DNA of 64,000 bases. It comes from Clostridiales bacterium (GTDB lineage: Bacteria > Bacillota > Clostridia > Christensenellales > Aristaeellaceae). Location: the NCBI GenBank assembly GCA_012728435.1, contig JAAYFC010000033.1:1-64000 (forward strand), in the 5' to 3' direction. Position numbers and translations under genes: made by a program. Of the stretch, positions 17,428 to 26,529 are shown one piece after another. Below the pieces are notes generated by a model. It saw only the letters and a program-made list of their open reading frames with translations. It was not told where the DNA came from and made no database searches. Within the stretch, counting starts at the first letter, position 1. The number at the start of each line of letters is the position of its first letter.

Positions 17428-18723
17428 ATGAGTACCCTGTTTCACTCAGTACGTCTGGACGAGGACAAATGCCGCGGCTGCACGGCCTGCTTGAAGCGCT
17501 GTCCGGTGGAAGCCATCCGCGTTTATGACAACAAGGCGCACATCATTGACGAGCGCTGCATCGACTGCGGCGAGTGCATCCGCGTGTGTGAATACCACGC
17601 CAAGGTGGCGCACACCAACCCGCTGGAGGACATCAAGCGCTTCGCCTATCCCATCGCCCTGCTGGCACCCTCTTTGTACGGCCAGTTCCGCCACAACACC
17701 AATACCGCGGCCATCCGGGAAGGCCTGATTTCCCTGGGCTTTAAAAAAGTGTTTGATGTGGCCCGCGGCGCGGATGTGGTCGCGCGCGCGGTGCAGCGCA
17801 AATTAAAGGATAAAAACCGTCCCCGCCCGCTCATCTCCTCCGCCTGCCCGGCGGTCACGCGCTTGATTCAGGCGCGCTTTCCCTCGCTGATTCCCAATAT
17901 CATCTCCCTGCGCCAGCCCATGGAAGTGGCCGCAGCCATGGCGCGCCGTGAAGCGGTCAAAGAGGAAGGCATAAATCCTAAGGACGTGGGCATCTTCTTT
18001 GTCACGCCCTGCCCGGCTAAGATGACGGCCATCAACAGCCCCATTGGGCACGAGACCTCCCAGGTGGACGGCGCCATCTCCATGATGGAGATTTACGGCC
18101 GCCTGCAGCCCTTTTTGATGCACACCAAGGTCAAGCCCGAGGCAGCGCCATTTACCACCAAGGGCATGTGCTGGGCGGCAGCCGGCGGGGAGATCGCCGC
18201 GGTGGAGCCGCGCAACAGCATCTCGGTGGACGGCATCGACAATGTGATCCGCGTGTTGGAAGAGGTCGAGAACCACATGATCGACGACCTGGACTACCTG
18301 GAAGGCCTGGCCTGCCTGGGCGGCTGCATCGGCGGCCCGCTGATTTATGAAAACAACTACCTGGCCCGCAACACCCTGGACAATGTCAGAAGGGCGATGG
18401 AGGAGGGCCTCAACCAGCCTGGGCGCGAGGCGCCCCTGCCCCCGCAGTACCTGCATTTTGACCGGGCCATTCCAGAGGTGGACAGCATGAAGCTGCACGA
18501 GAGCATCGCCGGAGCCATTGAGCGCATGGAGGAGATGAACCGCATCCTGGCCACCCTGCCCGGCTATGACTGCGGCTCCTGCGGCTCGCCCACTTGCAGG
18601 TCCTTTGCCGAGGACATCGTGCGCGGCTTGTTTGATGAGTCCGACTGCATCTATGTGCTCAAGGACACCTTGAAAGTCATGGCGCAAAAGATGGTCGACA
18701 TCGCGAAGACCCGGCGCGAGTAA
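17428..18723 (+). CDS. Sensory-type [FeFe]-hydrogenase-like iron-sulfur protein
   Basis: 431-aa protein. N-terminal 2x[4Fe-4S] ferredoxin (CRGCTACLKRCP at 15-26, CIDCGECIRVC at 44-54), then an H-cluster domain, then an FeS domain (C382, C385, C390, C407). All four cluster ligands are present: C140 in SSACPAV, C195 in TPCPAK (with K198), C296 and C300 in LACLGGCIGG. The proton-relay Cys just before C140 is replaced by Ala139, and the Glu of MPCxxKxxE is missing. These changes match the group C/D or HydS-like putative sensory enzymes rather than a fast catalyst. There is no PAS domain. It is tightly packed among the signalling-type genes of the operon. Confidence 0.82.
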   Translation: MSTLFHSVRLDEDKCRGCTACLKRCPVEAIRVYDNKAHIIDERCIDCGECIRVCEYHAKVAHTNPLEDIKRFAYPIALLAPSLYGQFRHNTNTAAIREGLISLGFKKVFDVARGADVVARAVQRKLKDKNRPRPLISSACPAVTRLIQARFPSLIPNIISLRQPMEVAAAMARREAVKEEGINPKDVGIFFVTPCPAKMTAINSPIGHETSQVDGAISMMEIYGRLQPFLMHTKVKPEAAPFTTKGMCWAAAGGEIAAVEPRNSISVDGIDNVIRVLEEVENHMIDDLDYLEGLACLGGCIGGPLIYENNYLARNTLDNVRRAMEEGLNQPGREAPLPPQYLHFDRAIPEVDSMKLHESIAGAIERMEEMNRILATLPGYDCGSCGSPTCRSFAEDIVRGLFDESDCIYVLKDTLKVMAQKMVDIAKTRRE

Positions 18724-18732
18724 GGAGGAAGG

Positions 18733-19077
18733 ATGACACTGACGGAACTCTCAGCCCTCATCAAGGCCAGGCCGCTTTCGCGGCCGGAGAATCTGCGTGA
18801 GGCCACCTGCGGCTATGTGTGCGACCTGCTCAGCTGGGTGATGGCAAGGGGCCAGCCAGGCATGGCCTGGGTGACGGTGCAGACGCACCTGAACGTCATC
18901 GCGGTGGCCAGCCTGCACGAGATGGCCTGCGTCATCCTGCCGGATGATATCAAGATGGAGGAGGCGGTGCTGGCTAAGGCGCTGGAGGAAGGCATCGCGG
19001 TTTACACCTCGCCCCTGTCGGCCTACGAAATCTGCGGGCGGCTGATGGCAAAGGGGCTTGTCCCGGCCTTGGATTAA
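18733..19077 (+). CDS. Second small DRTGG-like domain protein
   Basis: 114-aa protein related to the DRTGG proteins of hydrogenase operons. ATCGYVCDLLSWVMARGQPGMAW and NVIAVASLHEMACVILPDDIKMEEAVLAKALEEGI are the characteristic parts. Together with the 16524 gene it gives two DRTGG-type proteins in one operon. RBS AAGGAGGAAGG. The next gene starts 3 bp after the stop. A ligand-sensing role is inferred, not shown. Confidence 0.7.
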   Translation: MTLTELSALIKARPLSRPENLREATCGYVCDLLSWVMARGQPGMAWVTVQTHLNVIAVASLHEMACVILPDDIKMEEAVLAKALEEGIAVYTSPLSAYEICGRLMAKGLVPALD

Positions 19078-19080
19078 CTC

Positions 19081-19758
19081 TTGCTGTACTACGACCTGCA
19101 CATCCACAGCTGCCTGTCCCCCTGCGCGCAGGAGGACATGACGCCGGCCAACATCTGCGCGATGGCGCGGCTCAAGGGCCTGGATGTGATCGCGCTGACG
19201 GATCACAACACGGGCGGCAACCTGGCCGCCTGCGACGAAGCCGCCAGGCGCGAAGGCCTGCTCTTCCTCCCCGGCATGGAATTGTGCGCCAGCGAGGAAG
19301 TCCACCTGCTGGTCTACTTCCCGGATGTTAAAAGCGCCATGAAGATGGACACCGCCATCCGGTCCCTTTACCCGGCAGAGAAGAACCGCCCTGAGTATTT
19401 TGGACACCAATGGCTTATGGACAGCCAGGATCAGGTGCTGGGGGAGGAGGAGGGCTTGCTCATCGGCGCGCTGGCTGCCGATGCTGCGGCGCTGACGGAC
19501 ATGGTCGAAAGCTTTGGTGGTGCAGCGGTCCCGGCGCACATCTATCGCGGCTACGGGCTCATTCAGGTTTTGGGCTTGATGCCGCCTGGCCCCAGGTTTC
19601 ACGCAGTGGAGCTGTCCTTAGGGCAAGAAGTGCCAAAAGGCTGCCTGCCGCTGCACTCCTCAGACGCCCACCAGCTGGGCATGATCAGCGAGCGTGAGCA
19701 CAGCCTGCCCATCGCGCGTGACATCAAGACCCTGCTAAAATACCTAATCGGGGAATAA
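19081..19758 (+). CDS. PHP domain metal-dependent phosphoesterase
   Basis: 225-aa PHP-superfamily protein. Metal-ligand motifs are DLHIHSCLSPCAQEDMTP, ALTDHNTGGN, GMELCASEEVHLLVYF, VPAHIYR and LHSSDAHQLG. The substrate may be a nucleotide or sugar phosphate. It starts with TTG 3 bp after the previous stop. It is a common, unexplained member of this hydrogenase operon type. Confidence 0.82.
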   Translation: MLYYDLHIHSCLSPCAQEDMTPANICAMARLKGLDVIALTDHNTGGNLAACDEAARREGLLFLPGMELCASEEVHLLVYFPDVKSAMKMDTAIRSLYPAEKNRPEYFGHQWLMDSQDQVLGEEEGLLIGALAADAAALTDMVESFGGAAVPAHIYRGYGLIQVLGLMPPGPRFHAVELSLGQEVPKGCLPLHSSDAHQLGMISEREHSLPIARDIKTLLKYLIGE

Positions 19759-19816
19759 ACAGACAAAGAAACCAACACGGCAGACCATCTATCTACAACA
19801 AGGAAGGGAGCACATC

Positions 19817-20287
19817 ATGGTTGACAATAAGGAGAAATTTGCGCAGCTGCGCAAGGTGATCGCGGAGCACAAGGACGAGCCCGGCCCCCTCATGCCCATC
19901 ATGCACGCCGCGCAGGAGATTTTTGGCTACCTGCCAATGGATGTCCAGATTGAGATTGCTGAGAGCCTGGGCATTACCTTAAGCGAGGTCTATGGTGTGG
20001 CCACTTTCTATTCCCATTTCTCCCTGGAGCCCAAGGGCGAGCACGTGATCAGTGTGTGCATGGGCACGGCCTGCTATGTCAAGGGCTCGCAGGCGGTGTT
20101 GGACAAGCTGTCCGATTCCCTGGGCATTCAACCGGGCGGCACCACCAAGGATGGCAAGTTTACCCTGCTGGCTACGCGCTGCCTGGGTGCCTGTGGCTTG
20201 GCCCCTGTTTTGACGGTGGACGAGGCAGTGCATGGCCGCGTGACGCCGGACGAGGTGCCCGCCATCCTGTCCATTTATGAGGACTGA
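19817..20287 (+). CDS. hydC: Electron-bifurcating hydrogenase subunit HydC (NuoE-like)
   Basis: 156-aa NuoE-type thioredoxin-fold [2Fe-2S] subunit. Cluster ligands are in CMGTACYVKG and ATRCLGACGLAP. The N-terminal part GPLMPIMHAAQEIFGYLPMD is typical. It is part of the HydABC complex, which couples ferredoxin and NADH oxidation to hydrogen release. RBS AAGGAAGGGAG. Its stop overlaps the next start by one base (TGATG). Confidence 0.9.
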   Translation: MVDNKEKFAQLRKVIAEHKDEPGPLMPIMHAAQEIFGYLPMDVQIEIAESLGITLSEVYGVATFYSHFSLEPKGEHVISVCMGTACYVKGSQAVLDKLSDSLGIQPGGTTKDGKFTLLATRCLGACGLAPVLTVDEAVHGRVTPDEVPAILSIYED

Positions 20288-20841
20288 TGCCTGAAATCGC
20301 GATGCACCTGCTGGACCTGGTTCAAAACAGCATCCAGGCCGGGGCAAAACTGATCAGGATTATCCTGGACCTCAGTGAACAGATGCTGCTCACGCTCACC
20401 ATCATGGATGATGGGTGCGGGATGGATTTAGACACAGCCAGGGAAGCGCAAAGCCCCTTTGGCACCAGCCGGAGGACCCGCAAGGTGGGGCTGGGCATCC
20501 CGCTTACCAAGGAAAGCGCCTTGGCTACCGGCGGCACTTTCAGCCTTCAAAGTGAACCGGGCAGCGGCACCACACTCACAGCTGTCTTTAACACACGGCA
20601 CATTGATTGCCCGCCGCTGGGCAAGCTGGGGGACACGCTGGTTTCCCTCATCCTGGCCAACCCAAACCAGCCCGAGTTTGAGGTTCACCTCAGTTCCAAG
20701 GACGCGCAAGAGACACTCGATACCCGGCAAATCAAGGAAACCCTGGGCCCTGTGCCCCTGACCACACCTGATGTCGCCCTGTGGCTGACAGCCTGCCTTA
20801 ACGACATGACTGAAAATACTTTGGGAGGAATCACATCATGA
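20287..20841 (+). CDS. HATPase protein of the hydrogenase operon
   Basis: 184-aa protein with a histidine-kinase-type ATP-binding domain and no DHp or sensor domain. N-box HLLDLVQNSIQAGA, G1 box IMDDGCGMDLD, F-region SPFGTSRRTRKVG, G2 box GLGIPL, and then SEPGSGTTLTAVF. The last 75 residues are not recognised. It lies between hydC and the ferredoxin with overlapping starts and stops. A regulatory or chaperone-like role is possible. Confidence 0.82.
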   Translation: MPEIAMHLLDLVQNSIQAGAKLIRIILDLSEQMLLTLTIMDDGCGMDLDTAREAQSPFGTSRRTRKVGLGIPLTKESALATGGTFSLQSEPGSGTTLTAVFNTRHIDCPPLGKLGDTLVSLILANPNQPEFEVHLSSKDAQETLDTRQIKETLGPVPLTTPDVALWLTACLNDMTENTLGGITS

Positions 20842-21236
20842 AATCCTTACAGGAACTGGAGCAGATCCGCCAGGAGACCCTGCAGCGCATCAACCTGCGG
20901 CGAGAGGACAAGGGAAACGAGGTGCGCGTCGTGGTTGGCATGGCTACCTGCGGCATCGCGGCCGGGGCGCGCAATGTGATGATGGCCTTCATGACCGAGG
21001 CCAGCAAGCGCAAGCTCAACCATGTCACCATTTCCCAAACAGGCTGCGTGGGCACCTGCCGCTTTGAGCCCATGGCGGACGTTTTTGTCCCCGGGCAGGA
21101 GAAGGTTACCTACGTGAACCTGAACGAGAAGAAGGCGGCACGGATCGTATCAGAGCATATTGTCAACGGCAACCCGGTTCGTGAGTTCACCATCACCAAC
21201 CAGGGTGTTGACGCGGAGAAGGGAGACGCGCAATGA
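20838..21236 (+). CDS. Small [2Fe-2S] thioredoxin-like ferredoxin
   Basis: 132-aa (2Fe-2S) ferredoxin of the thioredoxin-like family. Likely ligands are the Cys of VGMATCGIAAGA and the pair in SQTGCVGTCRFEP. It is related to the N-terminal domain of HydB, which follows. The start overlaps the previous stop as ATGA, and the same arrangement couples it to hydB. It probably passes electrons to or from the HydABC complex. Confidence 0.85.
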   Translation: MKSLQELEQIRQETLQRINLRREDKGNEVRVVVGMATCGIAAGARNVMMAFMTEASKRKLNHVTISQTGCVGTCRFEPMADVFVPGQEKVTYVNLNEKKAARIVSEHIVNGNPVREFTITNQGVDAEKGDAQ

Positions 21237-23023
21237 TTATATATCGCTCACATATTTTGGTTTGCGGCGGCACCGGCTGCACCTCTTCTGGCTCCAGCCT
21301 TTTGATGGATCGCTTTGAGCAACAGCTCAAACTGCACCAGCTGGACAAGGAAGTCAGCTTGGTGAAGACAGGCTGCTTTGGCCTGTGCGAAGCAGGCCCC
21401 GTGGTCATCGTGTACCCGGAAGGCACCTTCTATTCCCGTGTGAAGGTGGAGGACGTGGACGAGATTGTGTCCGAGCACATGCTCAAAGGCCGCATTGTGC
21501 GCCACCTGGTCTACCACCATGAGACCGAGGAAAAAGAAGGCCAGTCCCTCAACGACATAGAATTTTACAAGCACCAGGACCGCATCGCTCTGCGCAACTG
21601 CGGCGTGATTGACCCGGAGAAGATAGACGAGTATATCGCCTTTGACGGCTACAAAGCCCTGGGTAACGCGCTGACCAAGATGACGCCGCAGGAAGTGGTG
21701 GATGTGATTAAGGCCTCAGGCCTTCGGGGGCGGGGCGGCGGCGGCTTCCCCACAGGGCTGAAATGGCAGCTGTGCAAAGATGTGGCGGGGGACAAGAAGT
21801 ACGTTATCTGCAACGCGGACGAGGGCGACCCGGGCGCCTTCATGGACCGCTCTGTGCTGGAGGGCGACCCCCACGCCGTGCTGGAGGCCATGACCATCTG
21901 CGGCTATGCGATTGGTTCTGATGAGGGCTATATCTATGTGCGCGCGGAGTATCCCATTGCGGTCAACCGCCTGCGGATCGCCATTCACCAGGCGCGGGAG
22001 TACGGCCTTCTGGGCAAAAACATCCTGGGCACGGATTTCAGCTTCGATGTGCATATCCGCTTAGGCGCGGGCGCCTTTGTGTGCGGTGAAGAAATGGCGC
22101 TGATGACCTCGATTGAGGGCAACCGCGGCGAGCCTAAGCCCAAGCCGCCCTTCCCGGCGACGCAGGGGCTGTTTGGCCTGCCCACCAACATCAACAACGT
22201 GGAAACCTACGCCAACATCCCGCAGATATTAATCCATGGCGCGGACTGGTTCCGCAGCATGGGCACCAAGCGCTCCCCGGGCACCAAGGTTTTCGCCCTG
22301 GGCGGTAAAATCAACAACACAGGCCTGGTAGAGGTGTCCATGGGCACCCCGCTGCGCCAGGTCATCTACGACATCGGCGGCGGTATCCCGGGGGACAAGC
22401 AGTTCAAGGCCGTGCAGACTGGCGGCCCTTCCGGCGGTTGCATCCCTGAGAGCCTGATTGACGTGCCGATTGAGTACGATTCCTTGGTCGAAATCGGCTC
22501 CATGATGGGCTCTGGCGGCATGATTGTCATGGACGAGGACAACTGCATGGTGGACATTGCCCGCTTCTTCCTGGATTTCACAGTCGATGAGTCCTGCGGC
22601 AAATGCACCCCCTGCCGGGTGGGCACCAAGCGCATGCTGGAAATCCTGGACCGGATCGTCTCCGGCAAAGGGGAGGAAGGGGACTTGGAACGCCTGGAGG
22701 CCCTGGCAGAGTCCATCAAGGACACGGCCCTGTGCGGCCTGGGGCAGACAGCCCCCAACCCGGTGCTCTCCACCATAAAGTACTTCCGCGAGGAATACGA
22801 GGCCCACATCCGGGAGAAGCGCTGCCCCGCCCACCACTGCCGGGAGCTGCTCCACCTGGAAATCACCGACAAATGCCGCGGCTGTACTGCCTGCTTCCGG
22901 GTGTGTCCCGTGGGGGCCATCACCGGCACCGCCCGCGAAAAGCATTCCATTGATGTGAGCAAGTGCATCAAATGCAATTCCTGCATTGAAAAATGCCACT
23001 TTGACGCCATTATCAAGGTTTAA
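21233..23023 (+). CDS. hydB: Electron-bifurcating hydrogenase subunit HydB (NuoF-like)
   Basis: 596-aa flavoprotein subunit. It has an N-terminal [2Fe-2S] thioredoxin-like domain (CGGTGCTSSGS, KTGCFGLCEAGP). The NuoF core follows, with the NADH/FMN motifs SGLRGRGGGGFPTGLKW and VICNADEGDPGAF, then an SLBB region, then the [4Fe-4S] motif ESCGKCTPCRVGTKRM. The C-terminal 2x[4Fe-4S] ferredoxin domain is CRGCTACFRVCPVGAI and CIKCNSCIEKCHFDAI. This is the NAD(H) site and probable bifurcation centre. The last 430 bp use almost only GCC for Ala, unlike the GCG-rich first part (see findings). Confidence 0.93.
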   Translation: MIIYRSHILVCGGTGCTSSGSSLLMDRFEQQLKLHQLDKEVSLVKTGCFGLCEAGPVVIVYPEGTFYSRVKVEDVDEIVSEHMLKGRIVRHLVYHHETEEKEGQSLNDIEFYKHQDRIALRNCGVIDPEKIDEYIAFDGYKALGNALTKMTPQEVVDVIKASGLRGRGGGGFPTGLKWQLCKDVAGDKKYVICNADEGDPGAFMDRSVLEGDPHAVLEAMTICGYAIGSDEGYIYVRAEYPIAVNRLRIAIHQAREYGLLGKNILGTDFSFDVHIRLGAGAFVCGEEMALMTSIEGNRGEPKPKPPFPATQGLFGLPTNINNVETYANIPQILIHGADWFRSMGTKRSPGTKVFALGGKINNTGLVEVSMGTPLRQVIYDIGGGIPGDKQFKAVQTGGPSGGCIPESLIDVPIEYDSLVEIGSMMGSGGMIVMDEDNCMVDIARFFLDFTVDESCGKCTPCRVGTKRMLEILDRIVSGKGEEGDLERLEALAESIKDTALCGLGQTAPNPVLSTIKYFREEYEAHIREKRCPAHHCRELLHLEITDKCRGCTACFRVCPVGAITGTAREKHSIDVSKCIKCNSCIEKCHFDAIIKV

Positions 23024-23035
23024 TTGGAGGACGAA

Positions 23036-24808
23036 ATGGAAAACATGATTACGCTGACCATCGATGGCATCAAGGTGCAGGTGGAAAAAGGACAGACTGT
23101 GCTGGATGCCGCGAAAAAGGCCAACATCCGCATCCCCACCCTGTGCTTCCTGGAGAAGATCAACGAAATCGGCGCCTGCCGCATGTGCGTCGTGGAAACC
23201 GGCGCCCGGACGCTCCAGGCTGCCTGTGTGCTGGAAGCCACCGAGGGGATGGAGGTTAAGACCAACACCCGCCGGGTGCGCCATGCCAGGAAGACAGTGC
23301 TGGAGCTGATTCTGTCCAACCATGACAAAAAATGCCTGTCCTGCTCCCGAAGCCAGAACTGCGAGCTCCAGCGCCTGTCCCTGGAACTGGAAGTTGGCGA
23401 TGAGAACGCCTTCCAGGGGCTGCGCACCGAGCATGCCATTGACGATGTCTCCCCCTCCGTGACGCGGGACAACAACAAGTGCATCGTCTGCCGCCGCTGC
23501 GTGTCCACCTGCTACAAAAACCAGGCAGTGGGCGTGATTGGCCCGGTGGGACGCGGCTTTGAAACTGCCATCGAATCCGCCTGGGGCGCCCATCTTAACG
23601 AGACCGCCTGCATCGGCTGCGGCCAGTGTGTGGCAGCCTGCCCGGTGGGGGCCCTCCGGGAAAAAGAGGAGTCCCCCCTGGTGTGGAAGATGCTCCACGA
23701 CCCCACCAAGCATGTGGTGGTACAGACGGCCCCCGCGGTGCGCGCCGCCCTGGGGGAGGAGTTTGGCCTGCCCATGGGCACCAATGTCACCGGCAAGATG
23801 GTGGCCGCCCTGAGGCGCCTGGGCTTTGACCAGGTCTTTGACACCGATTTTGCTGCCGACCTCACCATCATGGAGGAGGCCACGGAGCTGGTGAGCCGCA
23901 TCAAGGGCAAGGGCGTCCTTCCCATGATCACCTCCTGCTCCCCGGGCTGGATCAACTTCTGCGAAACCTTCTATCCGGAGTTCATCCCCAACCTGTCCTC
24001 CTGCAAGTCCCCCCACGAGATGATGGGGGCCATCGTCAAAAGCTATTACGCCGAGAAGGCCGGCATTCCCTTAAAGAACATCATGGTGGTCTCTGTGATG
24101 CCCTGTACCGCCAAAAAGATTGAGGCAGGGCGCGAGCAGCTCACCGCCATGGGTGTGCCGGATGTGGACGCCGTCATCACCACAAGGGAGCTGGCCCGGA
24201 TGATCAAGTCCAATGGCATCAACTTCTTAACCCTCAAGGACGAACCCTATGACAACCTCCTGGGGGACAGCACCGGTGCCGGCACCATCTTTGGCGCCAC
24301 GGGCGGCGTGATGGAAGCTGCCCTGCGCACCGCCTATGAAACCATCACCGGCAACACCCTGGAGGCGCTGGATTTCCACGCCGTTCGGGGTCTGGATGCT
24401 GTGAAGGAAGCGGACATCCAGCTTGGGGACCTCACCCTCCGGGTGGCGGTCACCCACGGCACTGCCAACGCCAAGAAGCTGCTGGATGACATCAAGGCCG
24501 GCAAAAAGCAGTACGACTTCATAGAGGTCATGGGCTGCAAGGGCGGCTGTGTGGACGGCGGCGGCCAGCCCTTTGTGTCCGCGGAGACCCGCACCCACAC
24601 CGACCCCCGCACCACCAGGGCAAAAGCCCTTTACCAGGCGGATGTGGGCATGAAAAAGCGCAAGAGCCACGAAAATCCTGGCATCCAGCGCCTGTACCGG
24701 GAGTTTTTGGGCGAGCCCAACAGCAAAAAAGCCCATTACCTGCTCCACACCCATTACGCCCCCCAGCCCAAGTACAAACAGAGCCTGGAAGAGAAGACCC
24801 TGGCCTGA
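23036..24808 (+). CDS. hydA: Electron-bifurcating [FeFe]-hydrogenase catalytic subunit HydA
   Basis: 590-aa hydrogenase. N-terminal [2Fe-2S] domain (C37, C48, C51, C64), a His-Cys cluster (H96, C100, C103, C109), two [4Fe-4S] motifs (C149-C159, C192-C202), the H-cluster domain and the small-subunit-like C-terminal domain. H-cluster motifs are TSCSPGW (299-305), MPCTAKKIE (355-363) and EVMGCKGGCVDGGGQP (C501, C505). The second Cys of the usual TSCCPGW is Ser302. The chosen ATG has TTGGAGG upstream. It reduces protons with electrons bifurcated by HydB and HydC. The H-cluster maturases HydE, HydF and HydG are not in the window. Confidence 0.95.
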   Translation: MENMITLTIDGIKVQVEKGQTVLDAAKKANIRIPTLCFLEKINEIGACRMCVVETGARTLQAACVLEATEGMEVKTNTRRVRHARKTVLELILSNHDKKCLSCSRSQNCELQRLSLELEVGDENAFQGLRTEHAIDDVSPSVTRDNNKCIVCRRCVSTCYKNQAVGVIGPVGRGFETAIESAWGAHLNETACIGCGQCVAACPVGALREKEESPLVWKMLHDPTKHVVVQTAPAVRAALGEEFGLPMGTNVTGKMVAALRRLGFDQVFDTDFAADLTIMEEATELVSRIKGKGVLPMITSCSPGWINFCETFYPEFIPNLSSCKSPHEMMGAIVKSYYAEKAGIPLKNIMVVSVMPCTAKKIEAGREQLTAMGVPDVDAVITTRELARMIKSNGINFLTLKDEPYDNLLGDSTGAGTIFGATGGVMEAALRTAYETITGNTLEALDFHAVRGLDAVKEADIQLGDLTLRVAVTHGTANAKKLLDDIKAGKKQYDFIEVMGCKGGCVDGGGQPFVSAETRTHTDPRTTRAKALYQADVGMKKRKSHENPGIQRLYREFLGEPNSKKAHYLLHTHYAPQPKYKQSLEEKTLA

Positions 24809-24833
24809 AACCAGGCATGCAAAGAAAGGTCGG

Positions 24834-25781
24834 ATGATCATGAAAAAACTAACCAGTATCCTCCTAGCATCCCTGCTGATCCTGTCAGTGTTGTCCGGTC
24901 TGGCGGAAGCCCCGCCCCCGCCCCTCCGCGTGGGCGCCCTGAAAGGCCCCACCGCCATGGGACTGGTCAAGCTGATGAAGGATGACGAGGGCAAGAACGG
25001 CTATGCCTTTACCCTGGCTGCCAGCCCTGATGCCCTGGTGCCCGAACTGGTCCGGGGGAACCTGGACTTAGCCTGTGTGCCGGTGAACCTGGCCGCCATC
25101 CTCTATGCCAACACCAAAGGCGCCATCCAGGTGGTGAACATCAACACCAAGGGGGTGCTCTACATTGTGGAACGGGGGGAGACGGTGAAGTCCCTGGCCG
25201 ACCTCAAGGGCCGCACCATCTATGCCAGCGGCAAGGCTTCCACGCCTGAATATGCCCTCAACCACCTGCTCAGTGAGGCTGGCGTGGAGGCCAACCTTGA
25301 ATGGAAGGCGGAGCACGCCGAAGCCCTGGCCGCCCTCATGGCGGATGAGAAGGGCCTGGCCCTGCTGCCGCAGCCTTTTGTCACCGTGGCCCAGAGCAAA
25401 TCCCAGGACATTCGGATGGCCCTGGACTTGAACGCCCAGTGGAAGGAACAGTTTGACAGCGAGCTCATCACCGGGGTCACCGTGGCCCGCAAAGAGGTGA
25501 TCAAGCAGGATGCAGAGCGCCTGGCCAACTTCCTCACGGACTATGAAGCCTCCATCACCTACGTGAACGAAAACGTACCCGAGGCTGCCGCGCTGATTGG
25601 TGAGTTTGACATCTTCAACGCCCAGGTCGCGGAAAAGGCGCTGCCTCACTGCAGCATTGCCTTTGTCAAGGGAGAGGAGATGAAGGCTCTGCTGGTTCCC
25701 TTCTACCAGATGCTGTTTGAACAAAATCCCCAGGCGACAGGCGGCAGCCTGCCGGACGATGGCTTCTACTATCTCCCATAA
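24834..25781 (+). CDS. ABC transporter substrate-binding protein (NMT1/SsuA-like)
   Basis: 315-aa exported protein with the signal peptide MKKLTSILLASLLILSVLSGLAEA and no lipobox Cys. The fold pattern fits NMT1/THI5-like and SsuA-type binding proteins: LRVGALKGPTAMGLVKLM, ELVRGNLDLACVPVNLAAILY, LADLKGRTIYASGKASTPEY. These import thiamine precursors, sulfonates, taurine, nitrate and similar molecules. The ATG at 24840 is an equally possible start. It lies 25 bp after hydA with no terminator between, so it may be transcribed with the hydrogenase. Confidence 0.82.
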   Translation: MIMKKLTSILLASLLILSVLSGLAEAPPPPLRVGALKGPTAMGLVKLMKDDEGKNGYAFTLAASPDALVPELVRGNLDLACVPVNLAAILYANTKGAIQVVNINTKGVLYIVERGETVKSLADLKGRTIYASGKASTPEYALNHLLSEAGVEANLEWKAEHAEALAALMADEKGLALLPQPFVTVAQSKSQDIRMALDLNAQWKEQFDSELITGVTVARKEVIKQDAERLANFLTDYEASITYVNENVPEAAALIGEFDIFNAQVAEKALPHCSIAFVKGEEMKALLVPFYQMLFEQNPQATGGSLPDDGFYYLP

Positions 25782-26529
25782 ACTAAAAAACCGGTTGTAC
25801 CGCCCGCTGGCCATCCTGTTTTGGCTGGCGGTGTGGCAGGCAGCTGCCATCGCGGTGGGGCATGAGTTTTTACTTGCCTCACCGCTTCAAGTTTTGCAAA
25901 GCCTAGGCCAGCTGCTTCTAAAGGGCACGACCTATCAGGCGGCGCTGAAGTCCACCGGCAGGATTATGCTGGGCTTCTTCGCCAGCCTGGTGTTTTCATT
26001 GCTTCTAGCCGCTGGCGCGCACAAGTCCACGCTGCTAAGGGAATTGGCTGCTCCTCTGGTATCCGCCGCGCGCTCAGTCCCTGTGGCCAGCTTTGTCATC
26101 CTGGCCATCATCCTGGTGTCCACACGCTGGCTGTCCACCCTCATCGCCTTTGTGATTGGTTTCCCGGTTATCTATCTCAACCTGCTGGAAGGCATCAAGA
26201 ACCGGGACATCAAGCTGCGCCAGATGGCTACGGTATTCCGTGTGCCGTTCCTCCGCCGGCTGTTTTACATCAACCTGCCCCAGATCGTGCCCTATTTGCG
26301 CGCGGGCGCAGCCACGGCGCTGGGGCTGTGCTTCAAAAGCGGTATCGCAGCGGAGGTCATCGGCATCCCCAGCGGCACCATCGGCGAGGCGCTCTACCGG
26401 GTAAAGGTCAATTACTACACGGCGGAGCTCTTTGCCTGGACCATCATCATCGTAGTGCTGAGCTTGCTGGCCAGTGCGCTGATGAAGTGGATGCTGGATA
26501 CAGGCCTGCGCAGACTGGAGCGCTTATGA
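25759..26529 (+). CDS. ABC transporter permease (SsuC/TauC-like)
   Basis: 256-aa permease with about six membrane segments and the family motif LLEGIKNRDIKLRQMATVFRV in the ATPase-docking loop. The TauC/SsuC pattern GLCFKSGIAAEVIGIPSGTIGEAL is seen near the end. The ATG at 25759 lies within the 3' end of the binding-protein gene (23-bp overlap), so translation is probably coupled. Codon style returns here to the GCG-rich type of most of the window. Confidence 0.85.
   Translation: MASTISHKLKNRLYRPLAILFWLAVWQAAAIAVGHEFLLASPLQVLQSLGQLLLKGTTYQAALKSTGRIMLGFFASLVFSLLLAAGAHKSTLLRELAAPLVSAARSVPVASFVILAIILVSTRWLSTLIAFVIGFPVIYLNLLEGIKNRDIKLRQMATVFRVPFLRRLFYINLPQIVPYLRAGAATALGLCFKSGIAAEVIGIPSGTIGEALYRVKVNYYTAELFAWTIIIVVLSLLASALMKWMLDTGLRRLERL

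Noticed and set aside
22229..24016. 595-codon antisense frame opposite hydB and hydA
   Set aside because: The opposite strand carries unmistakable NuoF and hydrogenase motifs; this is a composition effect.
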